From Bacillaceae bacterium JMAK1 (GTDB lineage: Bacteria; Bacillota; Bacilli; Bacillales; Marinococcaceae), in assembly GCA_012970285.1 (NCBI GenBank), contig JIBW01000002.1, positions 124,001 to 188,000 on the forward strand: a stretch of 64,000 nucleotides of DNA, written 5' to 3'. How positions within the stretch are numbered: position 1 is the first letter of the stretch; every line of letters begins with the position of its first letter. The notes beneath the pieces are model-generated. The model was not told the origin of the DNA. It worked only from the letters and a program-made list of their open reading frames with translations, and searched no databases. A program made the translations under genes and the position numbers. This document shows, piece after piece, positions 57,075-64,000 of this stretch.

Positions 57075-58004
57075 ATGCCCCATTTTTTTTCAAACAAACG
57101 ATTAATTTTACTTATGGTCGGCATCATTATTCTCGTTATTTTAGTTGGCCTTACGATGAGAGAACGTGAGCAGGCGACCATTCCTGAACAAATCATGCGT
57201 GATTCTGTTGGGGTTGTACAATCTGTGTTTCAACGCCCGGCTTATTTTGTTCGGGATATTTACGACGATTTTGTTAATATCCTAAACGTCCATGAAGAAA
57301 ACGAACGACTAAAAGGTCAATTGAATGACTATGCGATGTTACGTTCTGAAATAGAAGGACTTCGCGAAGAAAACGATAGTTTGACAAGCCTTTATGAAGG
57401 TATGGAGAGCTTAAGTTCATTTGATACAATTCCAGCACTTGTCATTGATCGTCAGCCAGATCGATGGACAGAAACGATTGGCATTAATCGAGGAACGCAG
57501 CACGGTATTGAAACGGACATGGCAGTGATAACCGAAGAAGGTCTGATTGGTAGAGTTCAATATACGAGTGCATTCACGTCACAAGTTCAACTGCTAAGTG
57601 ATGGAGAACGAACGAATCGAGTCTCTGCAAAAGTGAGTTCGGAAGAAGGCGATCCGGCTGTCGGGTTTATCGAAGGCTGGGATGTTGACCAAGATCTTCT
57701 CGTTTTGCAAAAAGTAGACTCTGAAAATGAATTAGAGCCAGGGCAGTTTGTTAGCACTTCTGGACTTGGCGGTCTCTTTCCTGCTGACTTACCGATTGGT
57801 GAAATTGTAGACGTTCAAGTCGATGAATATGGATTAACACAAAATGCATATATTGAGCCGTCCGCGGACTTTTTCCACTTGAATCACGTATTAGTGATCG
57901 AACGTAATGTGGATAATATTGACGGAATCCAAGAGGAATTCCTTCAGCAAGAAGATGAAGAGATTGTAGAGGAAGAAGATGAAAGTGAAGGGAGTGACGA
58001 TTAA
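57075..58004 (+). CDS. mreC: Cell shape protein MreC
   Basis: Membrane-anchored partner of MreB and MreD. One N-terminal transmembrane helix (about residues 10-30), a coiled coil (about 72-110) and the extracellular beta domain (GRVQYTSAFTSQVQLLSDGERTNRVSAK and STSGLGGLFPADLPIGEI). The tail is strongly acidic. About 309 residues from ATG 57075, with GAAGGTG seven bases upstream; a GTG at 57066 is in frame. TAATG overlap with mreD. Confidence 0.94.
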   Translation: MPHFFSNKRLILLMVGIIILVILVGLTMREREQATIPEQIMRDSVGVVQSVFQRPAYFVRDIYDDFVNILNVHEENERLKGQLNDYAMLRSEIEGLREENDSLTSLYEGMESLSSFDTIPALVIDRQPDRWTETIGINRGTQHGIETDMAVITEEGLIGRVQYTSAFTSQVQLLSDGERTNRVSAKVSSEEGDPAVGFIEGWDVDQDLLVLQKVDSENELEPGQFVSTSGLGGLFPADLPIGEIVDVQVDEYGLTQNAYIEPSADFFHLNHVLVIERNVDNIDGIQEEFLQQEDEEIVEEEDESEGSDD

Positions 58005-58528
58005 TGCGTTACTTGCTTCCTGCTTTTGTCGCATTCTTCTTCATTATTGAAGGGACCTGGTTCCAAGTCTTCTTTCCGCCGTCTACTGAACAGGACTTAT
58101 TTTGGGTACCACGGTTTGCGTTCGTTACGGTCATATTAATTTCCATTTATCGTGGTTCAAAATCGGGAATTTTTTACGGAATGGGTCTTGGATTGTTTCA
58201 AGATATTGTTTATTCCACTGTCATTGGTATTTACACGTTTTCATATGCGCTCATTGGGTATATGACAGGGTTTAATTTCCGCGCAGTCCAATCTAGACCA
58301 TTTGTCGTTTTGGTCATTGTTATGGTTGCTGTGGCGTCGTTAGAATCATTAATTTATCTCATGTACACATGGACTGGAATTGCTCAGGTAACATTTGAAG
58401 AATTTGCTGCAACTCGTTTGCTACCCTCAGTCGTTTTAAATGGGGCATTTGGGATATTACTCATATTCCCACTTCGTAAATTCTTCGTGATGCTCGAAGA
58501 TCGCGATCGTCAGCAGGAGAACGTATAA
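58004..58528 (+). CDS. mreD: Cell shape protein MreD
   Basis: Small membrane protein with five to six transmembrane segments that completes the MreBCD complex. 174 residues; YRGSKSGIFYGMGLGLFQDIVYSTVIGIYTFSYALIGYM split across loops is typical of MreD. ATG overlaps the mreC stop by one base. Confidence 0.9.
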   Translation: MRYLLPAFVAFFFIIEGTWFQVFFPPSTEQDLFWVPRFAFVTVILISIYRGSKSGIFYGMGLGLFQDIVYSTVIGIYTFSYALIGYMTGFNFRAVQSRPFVVLVIVMVAVASLESLIYLMYTWTGIAQVTFEEFAATRLLPSVVLNGAFGILLIFPLRKFFVMLEDRDRQQENV

Positions 58529-58592
58529 TAAATGTTGAATTAGTTACGGATGAACTCTGTATGTCTAATGGAAACTAGGTCGGGGTGAGACG

Positions 58593-59291
58593 GTGAAAAC
58601 AAGCGTTCAAAAGCAAAACGTAACGATAAAAGGAACGAAGGACGGAATCATCATACACTTAAATGACCAATGCGGTTATGATGCGATGATTACTGAACTG
58701 AAATTGAAGCTAACAGAAAGTCTTTCCGCTTTCGATCCTAATAAAGATGTCTCAGTACGTGTTCATTTAGGAAAGCGATACTTAGAACAAGAGCAGCAGC
58801 GTGAAATTCAACAGGTTATTGAAGAGTCCGGCGCGATTGTTGTTGATGAGCTAATTAGCGAAGTGATGACAAAAAAAGAAGCTAAAAAGCAACAAGAACA
58901 ACAAGAATTAACGACGTTTACTCGACTCGTACGCTCTGGACAAGTACTCAGGGTGAAAGGTGACTTGCTCATTCTTGGCGATGTGAATCCTGGTGGAGCT
59001 GTAGAAGCTGCGGGAGACGTTTACGTTTTAGGCGCATTAAAAGGAATCGCAAGAGCGGGTATTGATGGCAATGAAAATGCAATCGTTGCGGCGTCAGTGA
59101 TGGTGCCTTCTCAAATTACAATTGCAGATCGGTTGTATCTTACTGAAGCTACGCGTGCAGAACGTTCAATAGAAATGAAGAAAACTGAACCGAAGTATGC
59201 GTGTATCGAACATCAAGAAGAAGACATTGTTTTTCACGCAATGAGCGGACTTGCTGCTTTTAGACGTGATCGCAAAAATGAAATGGATTAG
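58593..59291 (+). CDS. minC: Septum site-determining protein MinC
   Basis: Inhibits FtsZ assembly at poles. N-terminal FtsZ-interacting domain, a charged linker rich in Lys and Gln (KKEAKKQQEQQE, about residue 105), and the C-terminal right-handed beta-helix with GDLLILGDVNPGGAVEAAGDVYVLGALKG in repeated turns. 232 residues, GTG start after CGGGGTGAGAC. Followed by minD after 11 bases. Confidence 0.95.
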   Translation: MKTSVQKQNVTIKGTKDGIIIHLNDQCGYDAMITELKLKLTESLSAFDPNKDVSVRVHLGKRYLEQEQQREIQQVIEESGAIVVDELISEVMTKKEAKKQQEQQELTTFTRLVRSGQVLRVKGDLLILGDVNPGGAVEAAGDVYVLGALKGIARAGIDGNENAIVAASVMVPSQITIADRLYLTEATRAERSIEMKKTEPKYACIEHQEEDIVFHAMSGLAAFRRDRKNEMD

Positions 59292-59302
59292 GAGGATATG
59301 CT

Positions 59303-60109
59303 GTGGGAGAAGCAATTGTTATAACATCCGGGAAAGGCGGCGTTGGAAAAACAACAACGTCAGCAAATATTGGAACAGCATTGGCACTACAAGGAAAACA
59401 AGTGTGCCTCCTCGACACCGATATTGGACTACGTAATTTAGATGTTGTGATGGGGCTTGAGAATCGCATTATTTATGACCTTGTTGATGTGCTTGAAGGG
59501 AAATGTGAGGTGCGACAAGCATTAATTCGTGACAAGCGGTTTGATTGCTTGCATTTATTACCAGCCGCACAGACAAAGGATAAATCATCCGTCACACCTG
59601 AGCAAATGAAACAAGTCGTAGATGAATTAAAGCCAGATTACGATTATTTAATTATTGATTGCCCTGCAGGGATTGAACAAGGGTTTCGCAATGCCATTGC
59701 TGGTGCGGATCGGGCCATCGTTGTCACAACACCAGATATCCCTTCTGTTCGAGATGCAGACCGAGTAACTGGTCTTGTTGAACAAGAGCTAGATAAACCG
59801 ATGCTCATCGTCAATCGAGTACGTAAAGCTTCTAAGTCGAATGAAACTGAAGATCTACTCGATGTTGATGATGTTGTGGATACACTTTCATTGGATTTAT
59901 TAGGGGTTGTTTTTGAAGATGAGAATGTTCTAAAGGCTTCTCACCGTGGTGAGCCTGTAGCAACAACGCCGAATACAGCTGCATCCCTTGCTTATCGAAA
60001 TATCGCAAGAAGAATTCTTGGAGAGTCTGTGCCTTTGTTGTCGCAAAAACAAAAGCTAGGCTTCTTTGCAAAAATAAAATCACTCTTTGGCTTAAGAGCG
60101 AACTCATAA
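59303..60109 (+). CDS. minD: Septum site-determining protein MinD
   Basis: Membrane-cycling ATPase that recruits MinC. Deviant Walker A SGKGGVGKTTTSANIG near the N-terminus, switch motif IDCPAGIEQGF, and a C-terminal amphipathic membrane helix (GFFAKIKSLFGL). 268 residues. GTG start with AGGAGG. Followed by a terminator. Confidence 0.96.
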   Translation: MGEAIVITSGKGGVGKTTTSANIGTALALQGKQVCLLDTDIGLRNLDVVMGLENRIIYDLVDVLEGKCEVRQALIRDKRFDCLHLLPAAQTKDKSSVTPEQMKQVVDELKPDYDYLIIDCPAGIEQGFRNAIAGADRAIVVTTPDIPSVRDADRVTGLVEQELDKPMLIVNRVRKASKSNETEDLLDVDDVVDTLSLDLLGVVFEDENVLKASHRGEPVATTPNTAASLAYRNIARRILGESVPLLSQKQKLGFFAKIKSLFGLRANS

Positions 60110-60114
60110 ATTAG

Positions 60115-60146
60115 TCTGCTGGGAATTGTTCTCAGCAGATTTTTGT
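60115..60146 (+). terminator. Terminator after minD
   Basis: TCTGCTGGGA pairs with CTCAGCAGA, followed by TTTTT. Confidence 0.8.
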
Positions 60147-60272
60147 GTTTGTATAGCACTATTTTTCACTTGGACCATTAAATCGAGGGATTTGTCTCAT
60201 CTGTTAACATATCTAGCTGCCACCATTCATACGTTTAAATAAATGTACAAGCGTTAGGAATGGAGGTAAGAC

Positions 60273-61085
60273 ATGGGTGATCAATTGGATCGCATTCGTA
60301 AAGAGGCAGAAAAAAAGAGGAAAAAAGAAACAACGGTTCGAAAAGAGCAAGAACCTAAAAAACATAACGAAAAAGAGTTACCGTTTTATTCGTATTATCC
60401 GAGTCGAGAAGAGATGAATGAACACGAACCGGAATTCTATATGTGGCGAAACGAAGAGGTTTCAGAAGCGAATCAGAAGAAAAAAGAGAAGGTAAAACAA
60501 CGCTTTTTTATTCAATGGGTAGCAGCACTCGGGTTGTTTTTGATTACTGCAATTGTTGTGCAAGCGGATCATCCTTCGCTTAACGAAACGAAACAAACAG
60601 CATTGTCGCTCTATCAAGACGAGTTTCAATTTGCTGCGGTATCTTCATGGTATGAAGAGCAATTTGGTCATCCGCTTGCGCTCCTACCTGCTAACCCAAA
60701 TGTAACGAACGAAGAGCCATCATTTGATGGATATGCAATGCCAGCGGCAGGTGAAATCCAAGTAACGGAAAGCTTTTCGGAAAATGGTCAAGCAATTGTC
60801 GTTGAAACGATGGAAAATGCAGCAGTAACAGCAGTAAGGCCTGGTGTCGTTATACGGGCAGGTGAGAATGAAGGTTTTGGTCAAACGATCGTCGTCCAAC
60901 ACGAAGACGGTACAGAAGCAATGTACGGGTCTTTACAGACGATTGATGTCCACGTTTATGATCACGTTGCAGTTGGAGACTCCATTGGAACCGTATCAAG
61001 TGATAATGGTGGAGGTCAGTTTATGTTCGGGTTACGTAGTGATGATGAGTTTATTGACCCGAGTGAAGTGATGACATTTGATTGA
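60273..61085 (+). CDS. spoIVFA: Stage IV sporulation protein FA
   Basis: Inhibitory and anchoring partner of the SpoIVFB protease in the outer forespore membrane. A highly charged N-terminal region (about 80 residues), one transmembrane segment (about 86-101) and a C-terminal LytM/M23-like domain with GVVIRAGENEGFGQTIVVQHEDGTEAMYG-type strands and no complete metal site. 270 residues, near the B. subtilis length (264). GGAGG before the ATG. Overlaps spoIVFB by eight bases. Confidence 0.9.
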   Translation: MGDQLDRIRKEAEKKRKKETTVRKEQEPKKHNEKELPFYSYYPSREEMNEHEPEFYMWRNEEVSEANQKKKEKVKQRFFIQWVAALGLFLITAIVVQADHPSLNETKQTALSLYQDEFQFAAVSSWYEEQFGHPLALLPANPNVTNEEPSFDGYAMPAAGEIQVTESFSENGQAIVVETMENAAVTAVRPGVVIRAGENEGFGQTIVVQHEDGTEAMYGSLQTIDVHVYDHVAVGDSIGTVSSDNGGGQFMFGLRSDDEFIDPSEVMTFD

Positions 61086-61935
61086 TGTTTTTAAACGGAT
61101 ACGCATTCACCCGCTGTTTTGGGTCGTCATTGGTCTTGGGGTGGCTACTGGTTATTTTCGTGAGTTGCTTATGCTATTTAGCATCATCTTCTGTCACGAG
61201 CTCGGCCATGCGCTTGCTGCAAAGTATTTCGGATGGCGGATTGTTAAAGTGGAATTGCTACCGTTTGGTGGCGTATTAGAAACAGAAGAATATGGGAACC
61301 GACCTTTCCACGAAGAGTTCATTGTCACCCTTTCTGGACCCGTGCAGCATTTTCATTTAATGCTGCTTTCTTACTTTGCGTACTCTTATTTACCGTTTTG
61401 GTCGTACGCTGATCATTCGCTTTTTATTTTGCACAACCTAACCATCCTACTGTTCAATTTATTGCCGATTTTGCCACTTGATGGTGGTCGCATCATGCAA
61501 TTAACGCTTGCAAAATTTTCACCGTATCGACTAGCGTTGAAACAATCACTTTACTTGTCTTTAAGCTTCTTAATCGTTTGTGCTAGTATAACGATGATTT
61601 ATTTTCCGCTACATTTGCAGTTGTGGTTTGTACTTAGCTTCTTGTTGCTCGCTAATGTGTTAGAGTGGAAGCAACAACCGTTCGGATATCAACGTTTTCT
61701 GCTGGAACGAGTTCGAAAACAGCGTTCACGAAAAGATCCAGTTGTGCGTTACGTCTCGCAAAGTATGCCGATTCAAGAAGCGTTAAAGCGGCTTTATAAA
61801 GAAAAGCAAACGATCTACATGATTAAAGAAAAAGGAATACAGATTGAAGAGCACGATCTTCTTCGTTATTGGTATAATGATTATCGTAGCCAAATGTCGA
61901 TTGGAGAAGGGATGATTCCACCTTGTGATGATTGA
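61078..61935 (+). CDS. spoIVFB: Stage IV sporulation protein FB, intramembrane metalloprotease
   Basis: S2P-family protease that activates pro-sigma-K in the mother cell. Zinc motif HELGHA (His40, Glu41, His44) in the second transmembrane region and the third ligand Asp135 in NLLPILPLDGGR. Six transmembrane segments, then a cytoplasmic C-terminal domain. 285 residues. The TTG start lies inside the end of spoIVFA. Its stop overlaps the -35 of the rplU promoter. Confidence 0.94.
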   Translation: MIDVFKRIRIHPLFWVVIGLGVATGYFRELLMLFSIIFCHELGHALAAKYFGWRIVKVELLPFGGVLETEEYGNRPFHEEFIVTLSGPVQHFHLMLLSYFAYSYLPFWSYADHSLFILHNLTILLFNLLPILPLDGGRIMQLTLAKFSPYRLALKQSLYLSLSFLIVCASITMIYFPLHLQLWFVLSFLLLANVLEWKQQPFGYQRFLLERVRKQRSRKDPVVRYVSQSMPIQEALKRLYKEKQTIYMIKEKGIQIEEHDLLRYWYNDYRSQMSIGEGMIPPCDD

Positions 61936-61960
61936 CAGAGAGCCGTCGGTATGGTAACAT
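61932..61960 (+). promoter_or_regulatory. Promoter of rplU
   Basis: TTGACA at 61932-61937, 17-base spacer, TAACAT at 61955-61960. The consensus -35 shares bases with the spoIVFB stop codon. Confidence 0.85.
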
Positions 61961-61965
61961 TTCTA

Positions 61966-62060
61966 TGTTGTTTGGAACCCCCAAACTACAACCGCGCAGA
62001 AGGGGTATGAAGTTCACATTTGTTGAACACCTTGGATGGCGAGTCTTAGAAATCGGGAGG
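61966..62060 (+). ncRNA. Ribosomal protein L21 leader
   Basis: Between the promoter and rplU lies the conserved Firmicutes L21 leader, with GGAACCCCCAAACTACAACCG, AGAAGGGGT and CTTGGATGGCGAG. The element is thought to bind L21 for autoregulation. An ORF starting at 62036 within it is the rplU frame extended and is not used. Confidence 0.8.
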
Positions 62061-62068
62061 TGCAGTAC

Positions 62069-62377
62069 ATGTACGCAATTATTGAAACAGGCGGAAAGCA
62101 GATCAAGGTAGAAGAAGGTCAAACGATCTTCATCGAGAAGCTTACTGAAGACGCTGGTGAAGCGGTATCGTTTGACCGTGTTATTTTTGTAGGTGGAGAC
62201 GACACGAAGGTAGGAGCTCCTTACGTTGAAGGTGCGAAAGTAACTGGAACTGTTGAAAGACAAGGTAAAAACAAGAAGGTTATGATCTACAAGTTTAAGC
62301 GTCGTAAAGGATATCGTCGTAAGCAAGGACACCGTCAACCTTACACGAAAGTTAAGATTGACAGCATCACTGTCTAA
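62069..62377 (+). CDS. rplU: 50S ribosomal protein L21
   Basis: 102 residues, [18 protein letters not shown] at the start and [20 protein letters not shown] near the end, the L21 signatures. ATG 62069 after GGGAGGTGCAGTAC. First gene of rplU-prp-rpmA. Confidence 0.97.
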   Translation: MYAIIETGGKQIKVEEGQTIFIEKLTEDAGEAVSFDRVIFVGGDDTKVGAPYVEGAKVTGTVERQGKNKKVMIYKFKRRKGYRRKQGHRQPYTKVKIDSITV

Positions 62378-62385
62378 GTAAATCG

Positions 62386-62745
62386 ATGATTGAATTAACG
62401 ATTCATCGAAATCATAAAGATCGTACAGTAGTCTCGTTTGAATTAAGTGGTCATGCTAACGCAGCCGAATACGGTGAAGATATCGTTTGTGCAGGTGTCT
62501 CAGCTGTAGCAATTGGAGCCGTTAATTCCATTGCAACGCTTTGTGACATCCCATTGGACGTTAAGACTGCAGGAGATGAGGGTGGCTACATTTATGCCGC
62601 TGTTCCGTCTACTTGGTCAGGACGAACGTTTGAAGATGGACAACTTCTTCTTGAAGGCATGGTCATTGCACTTAAAGATATCGAAGCTGCATACGGGGAC
62701 TTTATAAATGTTACGGAAATCGTGGGAGGTGCAGACGAATGCTAA
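62386..62745 (+). CDS. prp: Ribosomal processing cysteine protease Prp (YsxB)
   Basis: Removes the N-terminal extension of L27 in Firmicutes. 119 residues with the catalytic pair His23 and Cys35 in [20 protein letters not shown]. Located between rplU and rpmA as in Bacillus and Staphylococcus; its stop overlaps the rpmA start by seven bases. The presence of the cleavage motif in L27 confirms the role. Confidence 0.93.
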   Translation: MIELTIHRNHKDRTVVSFELSGHANAAEYGEDIVCAGVSAVAIGAVNSIATLCDIPLDVKTAGDEGGYIYAAVPSTWSGRTFEDGQLLLEGMVIALKDIEAAYGDFINVTEIVGGADEC

Positions 62746-63023
62746 ACATGAACCTACAATTTTTCGCTCAGAAAAAAGGGGTAGGGAGCACGAAGAACGG
62801 TCGTGATTCCATTTCAAAACGCCTTGGTACAAAGCGTGGCGATGGCCAACACGTATCAGGCGGCTCAATCCTTGTCCGTCAACGCGGAACAAAGATCTAC
62901 CCAGGAACGAACGTTGGTAAAGGTGGAGACGATACACTCTTCGCTAAAATCGACGGCGTTGTTAAATTCGAGCGTCTTGGTAAAAAGAGAAAGCAAGTAA
63001 GTGTTTATCCTAAAGAAGCATAA
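62739..63023 (+). CDS. rpmA: 50S ribosomal protein L27
   Basis: 94 residues with [25 protein letters not shown]. The N-terminus [11 protein letters not shown] carries the motif cut by Prp (after FF or FFA-type sequence), so mature L27 probably begins with A-Q-K-K. GGAGGTG six bases before ATG 62739; a second ATG three codons on is possible. Followed by a terminator. Confidence 0.97.
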   Translation: MLNMNLQFFAQKKGVGSTKNGRDSISKRLGTKRGDGQHVSGGSILVRQRGTKIYPGTNVGKGGDDTLFAKIDGVVKFERLGKKRKQVSVYPKEA

Positions 63024-63030
63024 GCACTTA

Positions 63031-63062
63031 GAGGGAACTCCTTAATGGAGTTCTCTTTTTTT
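63031..63062 (+). terminator. Terminator of rplU-prp-rpmA
   Basis: GAGGGAACTCC pairs with GGAGTTCTC around TTAAT, with a run of eight T. Confidence 0.88.
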
Positions 63063-63126
63063 GTTTTAAGGGAGTCATAGTGAAGGATGATAGTACGGAT
63101 ACCGATCAAATTTAAGTAAATTCTTG

Positions 63127-63164
63127 ACCTAGCTTGGGTGCATTGCTGAGCTAGGTTTTTCTTA
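63127..63164 (+). terminator. Second hairpin with T tail upstream of pstS
   Basis: ACCTAGCT (63127-63134) pairs with AGCTAGGT (63149-63156), followed by TTTTTCTTATT. No gene precedes it within 100 bases except the terminated rpmA unit, so it could be a back-up terminator or end a short RNA. Confidence 0.55.
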
Positions 63165-63232
63165 TTATTAACAATTGACGTGTTGGTACATAGAGGAAAG
63201 AAGGATAAATCACATCTAACCACGGAATGACC

Positions 63233-63296
63233 TTTACAAAGCTTTAATGTTTTTTTACATATCATCCATTTCTCCTCAACATCCAATCGCTATAGT
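63233..63296 (+). promoter_or_regulatory. PhoP-box-like repeats and promoter of pstS
   Basis: TTTACA at 63233, TTTAAT at 63243 and TTTACA at 63254 are spaced 10 and 11 bases, like the TT(A/T)A(C/T)A repeats bound by PhoP in Bacillus. A -10, TATAGT, lies at 63291-63296 with no good -35, as expected for activator-dependent transcription under phosphate starvation. Confidence 0.55.
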
Positions 63297-63339
63297 AAGG
63301 CTGTAAAGATCAATAAGCCTTGTAGGGGGAAGAGAAACG

Positions 63340-64000
63340 ATGAAAAAGAAAGCTCTATTTGCATTCTCAGGACTTATGCTAACATTTGCACTTGTCGCAT
63401 GTAACGGTGACGAAGAAAGTAATGAAACGGTTGATGAAGCAGCAAGCGGAGGTAGCGACACTGAGACAGATACAGAAGCAAGTGCAGCTACAAGCGGAAC
63501 GGTAACACTTGCAGGATCAAGCGCAATGCAACCACTCATTGGAGCAGCTGCAGAGATTTACATGGAAGAAGTAAATACAGAAGCTGACATCCAAGTGCAA
63601 GCCGGTGGCTCTGGAGCAGGACTAAGTCAAGTTTCTCAAGGACAAGTTGATATTGGAAATTCGGATTTATTTGCTGAAGAAGAAGACAACATTCCACATG
63701 AAGACCTCGTTGACCACCGAGTTGCAGTCGTTGGGATGGGAGCAGTCGCGAACCCAGGAGCGGGTGTAGACGATTTAACGCAAGACGAACTCATTGATGT
63801 ATGGACTGGAGAAGTAACGAACTGGTCTGAAGTTGGTGGGGAAGACGTTGATATTACACTCGTAAACCGTCCAGATTCTTCAGGTACAAGAGCTACGTTC
63901 GTTGATTACGCATTAGAAGGTGCTGAGCCTGCTGAAGGAATTACAGAAGACTCTTCAAACACCGTTCGTCAAATCGTTGCAGATACTGAAGGTGCGATCG
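63340..64000 (+). CDS. pstS: Phosphate ABC transporter substrate-binding protein PstS, 3' part cut off
   Basis: High-affinity phosphate-binding lipoprotein. Signal segment with lipobox LVAC (Cys21), an acidic Glu/Asp/Ser/Thr linker of about 30 residues, then TLAGSSAMQPLIGAAAEIYM, GGSGAGLSQVSQGQVDIGNSD and NRPDSSGTRATF, which hold the phosphate-contacting residues. 220 residues are in the window; the C-terminus is beyond the edge. GGGGGAAGAG precedes the ATG. The pst permease genes are expected downstream. Confidence 0.93.
   Translation, partial: MKKKALFAFSGLMLTFALVACNGDEESNETVDEAASGGSDTETDTEASAATSGTVTLAGSSAMQPLIGAAAEIYMEEVNTEADIQVQAGGSGAGLSQVSQGQVDIGNSDLFAEEEDNIPHEDLVDHRVAVVGMGAVANPGAGVDDLTQDELIDVWTGEVTNWSEVGGEDVDITLVNRPDSSGTRATFVDYALEGAEPAEGITEDSSNTVRQIVADTEGAI

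Noticed and set aside
1-64000. CRISPR arrays, tRNA or rRNA genes, prophage or transposase genes
   Set aside because: No regularly spaced repeats, no recognised tRNA or rRNA sequence and no integrase or transposase protein was seen.

Overview
The window is a chromosomal segment of a Gram-positive, endospore-forming member of the Bacillaceae. The evidence is spore genes (spoVID, ysxE, spoIIB, spoIVFA, spoIVFB), T-box leaders, an L21 leader, AGGAGG-type ribosome binding sites with many GTG and TTG starts, and a gene order from ilv-leu through rpmA that follows the Bacillus subtilis chromosome. Lipoproteins and surface proteins carry strongly acidic linkers or tails, and a GltS-type, probably sodium-coupled, carrier is present. 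This fits an alkaliphilic or halotolerant lineage, but that is inference; no species can be named. I saw no tRNA, rRNA, CRISPR array, insertion sequence or prophage.

Layout. (1) 1-6.9 kb: purine (urate) catabolism. pucH (cut by the window edge), pucG and pucF run leftward; the activator gene pucR, OHCU decarboxylase, uricase and hydroxyisourate hydrolase run rightward. The decarboxylase and uricase, one fused protein in B. subtilis PucL, are two genes here. (2) 7.1-18.4 kb: an accessory block that looks built for aromatic acid breakdown. It holds paaA-paaB-paaC, an EthD-family gene and an enoyl-CoA hydratase, then a three-gene ABC importer of the TrpXYZ type, paaX, a PaaI-like thioesterase, and E1alpha, E1beta and E2 of a 2-oxo acid dehydrogenase. 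A perfect 10-bp dyad overlaps the likely paa promoter. (3) 18.6-28.4 kb: a small YolD-like gene, ilvE, then a leucine-type T-box leader and ilvB-ilvN-ilvC-leuA-leuB-leuC-leuD. (4) 28.5-39.1 kb: a GltS-like carrier, ysoA, tig, a 46-residue stand-alone ClpX-type zinc-finger gene, clpX, lonB, lonA and engB. (5) 39.1-44.9 kb: hemA, hemC, hemD, hemB and hemL, without the hemX that sits between hemA and hemC in B. subtilis. (6) 44.9-47.7 kb: a structured intergenic repeat, then spoVID and ysxE. (7) 47.8-55.6 kb: a small membrane protein gene on the minus strand, a valine T-box, valS, folC, comC, spoIIB, maf and radC. (8) 55.9-63.0 kb: mreBCD, minCD, spoIVFA-spoIVFB, L21 leader, rplU, prp and rpmA. 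(9) 63.3 kb to the end: pstS (cut by the window edge) behind PhoP-box-like repeats.

Working together: block 1 turns urate into allantoin, then ureidoglycine products. Block 2 may import an aromatic compound, oxidatively decarboxylate an aryl-pyruvate to an aryl-acetyl-CoA, and epoxidise it with PaaABC; this link is a hypothesis. The rest is housekeeping: branched-chain amino acids, protein folding and proteolysis, tetrapyrrole synthesis, cell shape and division, and sporulation.

The most unusual item is the stand-alone ClpX zinc-binding-domain microprotein encoded directly upstream of clpX.
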